A program made the position numbers and the translations under genes. A stretch of DNA of 64,000 nt from Achatina immaculata. Taxonomy: Eukaryota; Mollusca; Gastropoda; Stylommatophora; Achatinidae. The notes under the pieces were generated by a model. That model had not been told where the DNA came from, made no database searches, and saw only the letters and a program-made list of their open reading frames with translations. Position 1 is the stretch's first letter. Each line of letters starts with the position of its first letter. The stretch spans positions 20,919,637-20,983,636 of the forward strand of contig CM019701.1 of assembly GCA_009760885.1 (NCBI GenBank). The letters are read 5' to 3'. This document shows positions 10,858-21,280 of this stretch, in pieces.

Positions 10858-12608
10858 ACATGTTTCGACAAAGTATTAAATAGGGTGGGATGTATTCTTT
10901 CATTCCTGACGTTGCTCTTCGGGTGATAAAACACCTTAGTAAGATGCTGAACATGGAGCTGCTTGAACGACAAACATTGTCCGTAAACACTACCGAGGGT
11001 GTAGAGTGACACTGGATTATCCGCTGCAACAAAACCTCATCCACCGTATGGACTGTGTTGTCTGGCACAAAGAAACATTCTGCCTATAGCGTCAACTAGT
11101 CTACCGCATGAAGGATGTATTTATTTCCAGATAATGTCAGCAGATACGGGTCTGAGAAATCCATCGAGATCTTTTGGAATGAAAAGCCCGTAATATCTGT
11201 GTCTTGCAGCGGTGCATTCTCGTGCAGAACATTTTGTTCCCGAATCTACACGTTGGTAACAATCTAGAAACATGTTAGGCCAATAATATCGAGAACTCAG
11301 CGCAGAAAACACCTTATCTCGACCCATATGTCCACTTTCTTCATGGAACTGTATGAGATCGGAGATGATTAGGAACATACAGTCTCATTCGTGGTTCCGT
11401 TTCACCAGGCTTTGAAAGAAAATACGTTCTCCTGGTGTATCATGAAGTTCTTATACTTCGGGGAACTAGTTTGTGTTGCTTCTTGAGGCGTTTTAAATCT
11501 GGCTGTTTCAGGATCTTGTATATCCATCATATGCCGTGCCGACTGGCGTTGGCTATTATGCTACTCCAGAGTACACGATCCTACATGCAAGCCATCAATT
11601 CAGTTGGTGATCTCCTCTCACACCATCCCGTCAGACTGTACAGTATCATTTCTCTTGGTCTTCCTCTTCATCTTCTTCCGTCTATTTTTCCTGTTGTTAT
11701 AATATTTTCAATGCCCCCTCTTCTCATTGCATGTCCTATGAAAGTACATTGTCTCTCTCTTATCTTTTTGACAAGGTTTTTTGTCTCTCCAGCTCTTCTC
11801 ATACATTATTCATTAGTTATTTTTGCTGTCCAAGGGATTCGCAACATTCTTCTAATAAACCACATTTCTGCTGTCTCCAATGATTTTTGTACAGACTTGC
11901 CTATTGTCCATGATTCACTTCCATATAACAAGGTAGGTTCAATATAGCATTTTAGGACTCGTTTTCTAACATTCAGTGATAAGGATATGTTGGTTAATAT
12001 ATTTCTCATTCTCTGAAATGCAGTCTTTGCTTGACCTATTCTGTTCCTTATTTCTGTTCTGCATTTCCCATCTGAAGTTATTACTACTCCAAGGTATTTG
12101 AATTTCTGCACCTGCTTTAGAATAGCTCCGTTTAATTTAATACTGCATGCTGGTGGATTCTGTTTCTTAGATATAACCATAGTCTCTGTCTTTTTGATGT
12201 TCAAAGTAAGGCCTTTCTGTTCACTTTCTTTGGCGACTTTATCCAAGAGATTTTGCAGGTCTTGTTGATTCTCAGCTATCAGTACTGTGTCGTCAGCATA
12301 CCGAAGGTTGTTAATACTGTATCCTCCAATTTTTATGCCTGGTTCTGTGATGATTGTTCTTAGAATATTCTCGCTATACAGAGAAAAAAGGTCTGGAGAT
12401 AGTACACATCCTTGTCGCACCCCTTGTTTTATATGTTGATATTTTCCAGTTCTATTTTCAACTCGAACTGCTGCTTCCTGCTGACAGTTTAGATGTTTTA
12501 CAATCCTCAGGTCTTTGCAGATCAGATACTAGATTAAAATGAACAATGCTAGGAGTAGTTCCTCAGTTTCCATATCAGATTGTATGAAACCTCTGTAATA
12601 ATATATTG
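10858..12608 (-). mobile_element. Ty3-type pol/integrase fragment, copy 2, split by a LINE
   Basis: Same fragment as copy 1: left junction CACATGTTTCGACAAA, integrase core (TVDEVLLQRIIQCHSTP, FTDNVCRSSSS), zinc module (HEESGHMGRDKVFSAL) and linker. It is interrupted inside the linker at ~11520 and resumes at ~12523 with CAGATACTAGAT, where a LINE-D element is inserted. The right junction reads like the other copies. The LINE insertion is absent from the other copies, so it post-dates their divergence. Confidence 0.85.
11521..12522 (-). mobile_element. LINE-D reverse transcriptase fragment
   Basis: The minus strand has a 204-codon open segment (12420 down to 11806) starting at MRQGCVLSPDLFSLYSE, the RT region before the active site, then NLRYADDTVLIAEN with the catalytic YADD box, then the thumb (VISKKQNPPACSI, FKYLGVVITSDGKCR, LLYGSESWTIGK). 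Upstream of the QGCVLSPDLF block it is truncated. The 3' part reaches the left border with decayed coding (RGRPR-type) sequence. A relative lies at 33.56-34.87 kb. The catalytic aspartates are intact, but the protein is only the C-terminal half of an RT. Confidence 0.85.
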
Positions 12609-13133
12609 TATAAGTATCATCTGAATAAATAAAATATCCATGTAAAGAGCATAAGCATCATAAGTATATTTTGGCAGAAACCTATAAACAGCATATCCGT
12701 ATAAATAGCACATCCGTAAAAATAGCATATCCGTATAAATAGCATATCCGTATAAATAGCATATCCATAGAAATAGCATATCTATATAAATAGCATATCC
12801 GTATATATAGCATATCCGCATAAATAGCATATCCGTAAAAACAGAATATCCGTATAAATAGCATATCCGTATGAACAGCATATCCATATGAATAATATAT
12901 CTGTATAAATAGCATATCCGAATAAACAGCATATATGTATAAATAGCATATCCGTATAAATAGGATATACGCAGAAATAGCATATCCACATGAATAGTAT
13001 ATCCATATGAATAGTATATCAGTATGAATAGCACATCCGTATAAATAGCATATCCGCATAAATAGCATATTCGTATAAATAGCATATTCATATAAATAGT
13101 ATATCCGTATCAATAGCATATCCGTATAAATAG
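12609..13133. repeat. 17-bp minisatellite between integrase copies 2 and 3
   Basis: Tandem 17-mers with many variants (ATATCCATATGAATAG, AACAGCATATCC). The left end holds a short non-satellite piece around 12.66-12.68 kb (TTTTGGCAGAAACC). Confidence 0.92.
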
Positions 13134-13887
13134 CACATGTTTGGACAAAATATTAATGAGGGTGAAATGTATACTTTCATTCCTGGCGTTGCCCTGCTGG
13201 TGATATAACGCCGTAGTAAGATGCTGAACATGGAGCTGCTTGAACCACAAACATTGTCCGTAAACACTACCGGGGGTTTAGAGTGACACTGGATTATCCG
13301 CTGCAACAAGACCTCAACCACCATGTGGGTGGTCTTGTCTGGCACAAAGAAACATTCTGCCTATAGCGTCAACCAGTCTACCGCATGAAGGATGTATTTA
13401 TTTCCAGCCAATGTCAGCAGATACGGGTCTGAGAAATCCATCGAGTTCTTCTGGAATGGAAAGCTCGTAATATCTATCTAATGCAGCGGTGCATTCTCGT
13501 GCAGTACATTGTGTTCCTGAATCTACACGTTGGTATCTAGAAACATGTTAGGCCAATAATATCGGGAACCCAGCGCAGAATACACCTTATTTCGACCCAT
13601 ATGTCCACTTTCTTCATGGAACTGTATGAGATCGGAGATGACTAGGAACATACAGTCTCATTCGTGGTTTCGTTTCACCAGGCTTTGAAAGAAAATACAC
13701 TCTCCTGGTGTATCATGAAGTTCTTATAGTTCGGGGAATTAGTTTCTGCTGCTTCTAGAGACTTTTTAACTCCGGCTTTTCAGGATCTTGTCCAAGCTCA
13801 GATACTAGATCAAAATGAACAATGTCTAGGAGTATTTCCTCAGATTCCATATCAGATTGTATGAAACCTCTGTAATAATCTACTGCA
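13134..13887 (-). mobile_element. Ty3-type pol/integrase fragment, copy 3
   Basis: Uninterrupted 754-bp copy with the same left (CACATGTTTGGACAAAA) and right (CTACTGCATAAG) joints as the others. Minus-strand core gives PDKTTHMVVEVLLQRIIQ and FTDNVCGSSSS; frames shift before the zinc module. It carries a small deletion near 13.53 kb (ACACGTTGGTATCTAG instead of TTGGTAACAATCTAG). Confidence 0.85.
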
Positions 13888-15224
13888 TAAGTATCATTCG
13901 AATAAATAGCATATACGTATAAATAGCATAAGTATCATCCGTATAAATAGCATAAAACTATAAATTGCATATCCGTATAAATAGCACATCCGTATAAATA
14001 GCATATCCGTATAATTAGCATATCCGTATGAATAGCGTATCCGTATAAATAGCATATTCGTATAAATAGCGTATCAGAATAAATAGCATATCCGTATAAA
14101 AAGCACATCCATATAAATAACATATCCGTATGAATAGTACATCCGTATGAATAGCATATCACTGTGAATAGCTTACCCGTATGTATTGCATATCCGTATG
14201 AATAGCATATCTGTATGAATAGCATATCCGTATGAATAGTTTATCCATATGAATAGCATATCCGTATAAATAGCATAAGTATTATCCGTATAAATAGTGT
14301 ATGCGAATAAATAGCATATCCATATAAATAACATATCCGTATAAATAGCATATCCATATAAATAGCATATCCGTATAAATATCATATCCATATGAATAGC
14401 ATATCCGTATGAATAGTATATCCATATGAATAGCTTATCCGTATAAATAGAATATCCGTATAAATAGCATATCCGTATATATAGCATATCGGTATAAATA
14501 GCATAAGCGTAAAAAGAGCATATCCATATAAATAGCATATCAGTGGAAATAGCATATCCGTATAAATAGCATATCCGTATAAATAGAATATCCGTAGAAA
14601 TAGCATATCCGTATAAATAGCATATCCGTAATAAATAGCATATTCGTATAAATATCATATGCGTATGAATACGATATCTATATAAATAGCATATCCGTAT
14701 AAATATCATATCCATATGAATAGCATATAAGTATGAATAGCATATCCGTATGAATAGTATATCCATATGAATAGCTTATCCGTATAAATAGAATATCCGT
14801 ATAAATAGCATATCCGTATAAATAGCATATCCGTATATATAGCATATCGGTATAAATAGCATAAGCGTAAAAAGAGCATATCCATATAAATAGCATATCA
14901 GTGGAAATAGAATATCCGTAGAAATAGCATATCCGTATAAATAGCATATCCGTAATAAATAGCATATTCGTATAAATATCATATGCGTATGAATACGATA
15001 TCTATATAAATAGCATATCCGTATAAATAGCATATCCGCATAAATAGCATGTCCTCATTAATAGCATATCCGTATGAATAACATATCCGTATCAATAGCA
15101 TATCAGTATAAATAGCATATCCGTATAAATAGCATATTCGTATAAACAGCATATTCGTAAAAATAGCATATCCGTATAAATAGCATATCCATATAAATAG
15201 CATAAGTATCATAAATATAAATTG
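13888..15224. repeat. 17-bp minisatellite, longest run, with internal ~340-358-bp duplication
   Basis: About 75-80 tandem 17-mers. A block of about 20 units is duplicated: the rare variant GCATAAGCGTAAAAAGAGC occurs at 14501 and 14859, and GCGTATGAATACGATATC at 14661 and 14985. The spacing is 358 bp at the first pair and 324 bp at the second, so the second block lacks two 17-mers between these markers. Confidence 0.93.
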
Positions 15225-15962
15225 CACATATTTCGATTAAATTTTAATGAGGGTGGAATGTATTCTTTCTGTCCTGGCGTTGCCCTGCTGGTGTTAAAAC
15301 GCCGTAGTAACATGCTAAACGTGGATCTGCTTGAACCACAAACATTGTCCGTAAAGACTAGCGAGGGTGTAGAGTGACACTGGATTATCCGCTGCAACAA
15401 GACCTCAGCCACTGTGTGGGTGGTCTTGTCTGTCACAAGGAAACATTCTGTCTAAAGCATCAACTAGTCTACAGCATGAAGGATGTATTTATTTCCAGCC
15501 AATGTCAGCAGATACGAGTCTGAGAAATTCATCGAGTTCTTTTGGAATGGAAAGCCCGTAATATCTGTCTCTTGCAGCGGTGATTCTCGTGCAGAACATT
15601 GTGTTCCGAATCTAGAAACATGTTAGGCCAATAATATCGGGAACCCAGCGCAGAATACACTTTATATAAACCCATATGTCCGTTTTCTTCATGGAATTGT
15701 ATGAGATCGGAGATGACTAGGAACATACAGTCTCATTCGTGGTTCTGTTTCCCCAGGCTTTGAAAGAAAATACACTCTCCTGGTGTATCATGAAGTTCTT
15801 ATACTTCGGGGAACTAGTTTGTGTTGCTTCTTGAGGCGTTTTAATTCTGGCTGTTTCAGGATCTTGTACAAGCTCAGATACTAGATCAAAATGACCAATG
15901 TCTAGGAGTATTTCCTCAGATTCCATATCATATTGTATGAAACCTCTGTAATAATCTACTGC
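15225..15962 (-). mobile_element. Ty3-type pol/integrase fragment, copy 4
   Basis: 738-bp copy. Minus strand shows TVAEVLLQRIIQCHSTPS, FTDNVCGSS, HEENGHMGLYKVYSAL and the linker. It has an internal deletion around 15.6 kb that removes the sequence between GTGTTCCGAATC and TAGAAACATG. The right joint is the same CTACTGCATAAG as the other copies. Confidence 0.85.
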
Positions 15963-16219
15963 ATAAGTATCATCCGTATAAACAGCATATCCATATACAT
16001 AGCATAAGTATAGTCCCAATAAATAGCATAACCCTATAAATAGCATATCCCTATGAATAATATATCGGTTTAAATAGCATATCCATATGAATAGCATATC
16101 CATATGAATAGCATATCCGTATGAATAGCATCTCAGTATGAATAGCATATCCATATAAATAGCATATCCGTATAAATAGCATTTCCGGATAAATAGCATA
16201 AGTATCATCCATAAAATAG
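15963..16219. repeat. 17-bp minisatellite between integrase copies 4 and 5
   Basis: Short run of about 15 units, with 24-mers next to each integrase junction. Confidence 0.9.
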
Positions 16220-16976
16220 CACGTTTCGACAAATTATTATTGAGGGTGGGATGTATTCTTTCATTCCTGGCATTGCTCTACGGGTGATACAACACCGTAG
16301 TAACATACTGAACATGGAGCTGCTTGAACCACAAACATTGTCCGGAAACACTAGCGAGGGTGTAGAGTGACACTGGATTATCCGCTGCAACAAGACCTCA
16401 ACCACCGTGTGGGCTGTCTTGTCTGGCACAAAGAAACATTCTGCATATAGCGTCAACCAGTCTACCGCATGAAAGATGTATTTATTTCTAGACAATGTCA
16501 GCAGATACGGGTCTGAGAAATCCATCGAGATATTTTGGAATGGAAAGCCCGTAATATCCATCTCTTGCAGCGTTGCATTCTCGTGCAGAACATTGTGTTT
16601 CCGAATCTACACGTTGGTAACAATCTAGAAACATGTTAGGCCAATAATCTCGGGAACCCAGCGCAGAATACACTTTATTTCGACCCATATGTCCACTTTC
16701 TTCATGGAACTGTATGAGATCGGAGATGACTAGGAACATACAGTCTCATTCGTGGTTCCGTTTCACCAGGCTTTGAAAGAAAATACACTCTCCTGGTGTA
16801 TCATGAAGTTCTTATACTTCGGGGAACTAGATTCTGCTGCTTCTAGAGACGTTTTAATTTTGGCTGTTTCAGGATCCTGTCCCAGCTCAGATACTAGATC
16901 AAAATGACCAATGTCTAGGAGTAGTTCCTGAGATTCCATATCATATTGTATGAAACCTCTGTAATAATCTACTGCA
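16220..16976 (-). mobile_element. Ty3-type pol/integrase fragment, copy 5 (best preserved)
   Basis: In the 757-bp copy the minus strand reads longest in frame (16561 to 16205): IPKYLDGF-like lead, then FQNISMDFSDPYLLTL with the first core aspartate, KYIFHAVDWLTLYAE with the second, and PDKTAHTVVEVLLQRII. The family's core catalytic triad is D, D-35-E; the glutamate region lies beyond or is lost at the left junction. The zinc module (HEESGHMGRNKVYSAL) is in another frame. Linker residues LLLDIGHFDLVSELGQDPE are visible at 17.0-16.8 kb. Confidence 0.88.
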
Positions 16977-17084
16977 TAAGTATCATCCGTATAAATCGCA
17001 TATCCATATAAAGAACATAAGTATAGTCCGTATAAATAGCATAACCCTATAAATAGCATATCCGTATAAATAGCATGTTTGGGG
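16977..17084. repeat. 17-bp minisatellite, short run
   Basis: A handful of units, including CCCTATAAATAGCATATCC, ending at GCATGTTTGGGGCC. Confidence 0.85.
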
Positions 17085-17329
17085 CCGACGAATGAGCTCT
17101 TCGGAGTTGGCATCCCTGATGCTCGGTTGGTTTCTCTGCGAGTTTCCATAACGATATCTTTTTTTCCCATCTGGAGTTGCCTCTAGATAGGTCTCGGGAT
17201 AAGGTTGTTAGCCTTATGCCCAACTCCCGGTACATGATATGTAACAGATCAAGCGGAATTCCGCTGATTTCTGCATGCCGGCGAGAGCGTTTTAAAAACG
17301 ACCGCCATCTTGCACGTCACGCCGGAAGC
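17085..17329. other. GC-richer island of unknown origin inside the satellite
   Basis: About 245 bp with base composition and content unlike both neighbours (for example CGACGAATGAGCTCTTCGG and CGCCATCTTGCACGTCACGC). Minus strand gives an open stretch with REL-I-TT-RD-SRGNSRWEKK character, which I do not recognise. It joins directly to the LINE-B coding sequence at ATACCTTGGCAGCTAC. It could be an extra 5' piece brought in with that LINE or a separate insertion. Confidence 0.5.
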
Positions 17330-17945
17330 ATATACCTTGGCAGCTACATAGACAAGGATGGTGACACTAGAAAGGAAGTTAGGATCAGAATTGCAAAAGC
17401 AGCATCAATCTTCAAGAATCTTGAGAACATATGGAATTCAAAAGTTATAAGCACAAAAACCAAGTTAAGACTATTCAATTCAAATGTAATATCCACCCTC
17501 ATTTATGCATGCGAAAGCTGGAAAACAAATAAAGAAATAGAAAAGAAATTAGACTCTTTTGAAAACAAATGCCTAAGGAAAATACTCGGCATCAAGTGGA
17601 ATGAATTCAAGAACAATGCAGAGATAAGACAGATGACTGAACAACAACCAGTCTCATGGGTGATCAGGAAAAGGAGATGGACATATGTTGGTCACTTGAT
17701 GAGAAGAAATGAGCAGAGAATCCCAAAACAAGCTATCAAGTGGAACACAACAGGCCGAAGAAAAAGGGGCAGACCACGTGAAACTCTAAAGAGGACATTA
17801 TTAAGAGAGGCCAAGTTAACAGGCATAACATCCTTTGATGAGGCTGAAAGACTCGCCGAAGACAGGAAAAATTGGCGAACTACTTTGCAAGCCCTATGTG
17901 ACGTCTAACGGCACGGGAAGGATATAAGATATAAGATAAGATAAA
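17330..17945 (+). mobile_element. LINE-B C-terminal fragment, copy in satellite
   Basis: Open from GSYIDKDGDTRKEVRIRI through the conserved tail (NSNVISTLIYACESWKT, FENKCLRKILGIKWNEF, KRRWTYVGHLMRRNEQR, GRRKRGRPRETLKR) to the stop at the end of ALCDV, then GGCACGGGAAGG and the ATAAGATATAAG tail. No frame break in this 3' part, so it is relatively young. The RT active site is upstream of the truncation. Confidence 0.88.
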
Positions 17946-18130
17946 TAGCATATCGGTATAAATAGCTTATCCGTATAAATAGCTTATCCTTATCAATAGC
18001 ATATCTGTATGAATAGTATATCCGTATGAATAGCATCTCCGTATAAATAGCATATCCGTATAAATAGCATATCCGTATAAATAGCATATCCGTATAAATA
18101 GCATATCCGTATAAATTGCATTTTTGTATA
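17946..18130. repeat. 17-bp minisatellite between two LINE-B copies
   Basis: About ten 17-mers, unusually homogeneous (five consecutive near-identical CCGTATAAATAGCATAT units at 18.05-18.11 kb). Confidence 0.9.
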
Positions 18131-18680
18131 AATAACATAGCAGCATCAATCTTCAAGAATCTTGAGAACATATGGAATTCAAAAGTTATAAGCACAAAAA
18201 CCAAGTTAAGACTATTCAATTCAAATCTAATATCCACCCTCATTTATGCATGTGAAAGCTGGAAAACAACTAAAGAAATAGAAAAGAAATTAGACTCTTT
18301 TGAAAACAAATGCCTAAAGAAAATACTTGGCATCAAGTGGAATGAATTCAAGAACAATGCAGAGATAAGACAGATGACTGAACAACAACCAGTCTCATGG
18401 GTGATCAGGAAAAGGAGATGGACATATGTTGGTCACTTGATAAGAAGAAATGATCAGAGAATCCCAAAACAAGCTATCAAGTGGAACACAACAGGCCGAA
18501 GAAAAAGGGGCAGACCGCGTGAAACTCTGAAGAGGACGTTATTAAGAGAGGCCAAGTTAACAGGCATAAAATCCTTTGATGAGGTTGAAAGACTCGCCGA
18601 AGACAGGGAAAATTGGCGAACTACTTTGCGAGCCCTATGTGACGTTTAACGGCACGGGAAGGATATAAGATATATAAGAT
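18131..18680 (+). mobile_element. Second LINE-B C-terminal fragment in satellite
   Basis: Starts at GCAGCATCAATCTTC, a point internal to the copy at 17.33-17.95 kb, and then runs open to the same stop and tail. It differs from that copy at scattered bases (for example LIRRNDQR for LMRRNEQR, IKSFDEVERL for ITSFDEAERL), so the two look like separate insertions of a related source and not one recent duplication. Confidence 0.88.
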
Positions 18681-19133
18681 AAATAGTATAAGTACCATCC
18701 GTATAAATAGCACATGTTTCAGCAAAATATTAATAAAGGTGGGATGTATTCTTTCATTTCTGGCGTCGCTGTGCGGGTGATACAACGCCGTAGTAACATG
18801 CTGAACATGGAGCTGCTTGAACCACAAACATTGTCCGGAAACACTACCGAGGGTGTAGAGTGACGCTTGATTATCCGCTGCAACAAGACCTCAGCTACCG
18901 TGTGGGCTGTCTTTTCTGGCACAAAAAAACATTCTGACTATATCGTCAACCAGTCTACCGCATGAAGGATGTATTTATTTCCAGCTAATGTCAGCAGATA
19001 CGGGTCTGAGAAATCCATCGAGATCTTTTGGAATGGAATGCCCGTAATATCTGTCTCTTGCAGCGTTGCATTCTCGTGCAGAACAAAATGTTCCCGAATC
19101 TACACGTTGGTAACAATCTGGAAACATGTTAGG

Positions 19134-20147
19134 CTGTAACAGTATAACATTCTGTACAGATTGTTTTGTGTGTAACAGTGTGGTTGTGGTCTGGTAGACC
19201 ACAACTCATTATTGATGCCAAGCACTGAGAAAATATCTCGTGGTTCGAGAGAATTCTGAGTTACGTGGCTTAGGTTAGGCGGGAGGTGTGAATGAGTTGA
19301 GAGGGAGTTTTTGGTCAGATTGTTGTAGCGAGAGGTTGTGTGTTTGATTCTAGAAAAGGATAGAGATTGTGTAGTTAAATTGTTTTAGTGATGGATTGCT
19401 TTTCTTAAGACAAATTGTTGTAGTGGTCATGTAGATTTGTGTGTCGATTTGTCCACGTTTTTTGGACAAAGGTTGAATGTCTGACCTAGTCCCATGGCGA
19501 TGTTAGTCGCCCGGATTTATGTTTTTTTGGATGATCATTTGTAATTGTATCCATCAAGTTTACACTCTACATCGTTACAATACTCATCGTACAAATGGGA
19601 TCTCATCATTAAACATATACAGTGTGTCTGCTGAATCCTGTGATTTCTTGGATTCATGTTATGTGTCATCAGTGGTGTTGTGTTAGTGATTTACATGTAA
19701 CTGGTCATGTCGCGTATTGATGAGTAGTGGAGTCAGTGTTACCTGGGTTGTCCTGTTACAGAGCGTATTATCCATGTAATGTAATGTATGTTGAGTCTCT
19801 GAGCCTAATGCTCATTGTCTGAATCTAATAGTCACGGTACATAACACTATATGTACAAACAAGTTTATTGCTTAGTTATATAAACAAGTCACATCACACA
19901 GCAAGAAATGACTCCCTGTTTAGAAGAGATTCTATTTTATTAGTACCGTGTCACTAATTTTGTAGTGACCGGGACTCTGCTCTTAGTGGTGCCGTTAATT
20001 CTGCTTTAAGTGGTGCAGTAATACTGCTTTATGTAGTGTAGTAATACTGCTTTAAGTGGTGAAGTAATACTGCTTTATGTAGTGTAGTAATACTGCTTTA
20101 AGTGGTGCAGTAATACTGCTTTATATAGTGCAGTAATACTGCTTTAA
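19134..20147. mobile_element. Unclassified ~1-kb insertion (possible solo LTR-like element)
   Basis: Starts with TGTAACAGTATAACATTCTG and is bordered by AGGC on both sides, a candidate 4-bp target duplication. No coding. Near the start is a small hairpin (TTGTGGTCT/AGACCACAA at 19183-19205). The right end is a 23-bp tandem repeat. The TG start and short target duplication suggest a solo LTR, but the end does not show a clean CA, so this stays open. Confidence 0.55.
19975..20147. repeat. 23-bp tandem repeat at the end of the 1-kb insertion
   Basis: Units alternate between TGCTTTAAGTGGTGCAGTAATAC and TGCTTTATGTAGTGTAGTAATAC, forming a 46-bp dimer; about seven to eight monomers. Confidence 0.9.
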
Positions 20148-20469
20148 GGCCAATAATAGCGGGAAACTTATCTCGACCCATATGTCCTCTTTCTTCATGG
20201 AACTGTATGAGATCGGAGATGACTAGGAACATACAGTCTCATTCGTGGTTCCGTTTCACCAGGCTTTGAAAGAAAATACACTCTCCTGGTGTATCATGAA
20301 GTTCTTATACTTCGGTGAACTAGATTCTGCTGCTTCTAGAGACGTTTTAATTCTGGCTGTTTCAGGATCCTGTCCCAGCTCAGATACTAGATCAAAATGA
20401 CCAATGTCTAGGAGTAGTTCCTGAGATTCCATATCAGATTGTATGAAACCTCTGTAATAATCTACAGCA

Positions 20470-21069
20470 TAAGTATCATCAGTATAAATAGCATATTCGT
20501 ATAAATAGCATAAGTATCATCCGTATAAATAGCATAACCCTATAAATAACATATATGTATAAATAGCATATCCGCATAAAAAGAATATCCGTATAAATAC
20601 ATATCCGTGTAAATAGCATATCAGTATGATTAGCATATCTGTATAAATAGCACATCCGTATAAATAGCATATCCATATAAATAGTATATCCGTATGAATA
20701 GCATATCCATATGAATAGCATATTCGTATGAATAGTATATCCGTATGAATAGCATATCCGTATAAATACATATCCGTATAAATAGCATATCCGTATAAAT
20801 AGCATATCCATATAAATAGCATATCCGTATAAATAACATATATATCATCCATATAAATAGCATATACGTATAAATAGATATCCGTGTAAATACTATATCC
20901 GTAGAAATAGCATATACGTATAAATAGCATCTACGTAAAATAGCATCTGGGTATAAATAGCATATCCGTACAAATAGCATATCTGTATAAATAGCATATC
21001 CACATAAATAGCATATCCGTATAAATAGCATATCCGTATAAATAACACAAGTATCATCCGTATAAATAG
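20470..21069. repeat. 17-bp minisatellite between integrase copies 6 and 7
   Basis: About 35 units with many one-base variants (TACATATCC, GAATAGTATATCC). Confidence 0.93.
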
Positions 21070-21280
21070 CATATATTTCGACAAAATATTAATGAGGGTG
21101 GGATGTATTCTTTCATTCCTGGCGTTGCTCTGCGGGTGATAAAACACCGTCGTAAGATGCTGAACATGGAGCTGCTTGAACCACAAACATTGTCCGTAAA
21201 CACTACCGAGGGTGTAAGTGACACTGGATTATCCGCTGCAACAAGACCTCAGAAAAGACAGCCCACATGGTGGCACAAAG
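21070..21280 (-). mobile_element. Ty3-type integrase fragment, copy 7 (truncated)
   Basis: Only the distal ~210 bp of the unit remains, from the usual left joint (ATATTTCGACAAAATATT) to GGCACAAAG, where satellite resumes. Near the truncation point about 22 bp appears inverted relative to other copies (see findings). No open frame of note. Confidence 0.82.

Larger units (their letters stand above)
18711..20469 (-). mobile_element. Ty3-type pol/integrase fragment, copy 6, split by a 1-kb insertion
   Basis: Left part 18711-19133 has the core region (TVAEVLLQRIIKRHSTPS, FPDNVCGSSSS); right part 20148-20469 has the zinc-module tail and linker. Between them lies a ~1-kb element inserted at GTTAGGCC. 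Immediately right of the insertion about 20 bp of the usual sequence (the CCCAGCGCAGAATACACC block) is missing, so the copy also carries a deletion. The right joint is CTACAGCATAAG. Confidence 0.83.

Noticed and set aside
12549..13119. Minus-strand frames reading MLFIRICYLYGYAIYTD repeats (also at 13.9-15.2 and 20.5-21.0 kb)
   Set aside because: A 17-residue translation of three 17-bp units; hydrophobic look is caused by the satellite.
17330..18680. Tandem duplication of one LINE-B copy
   Set aside because: The two copies begin at different internal points and differ at scattered sites, so separate insertions are more likely.
9481..21280. CRISPR array (regular repeats with larger non-repeat segments)
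   Set aside because: Repeats are directly tandem without unique short spacers, the setting is eukaryotic, and the larger segments are copies of one retroelement fragment.
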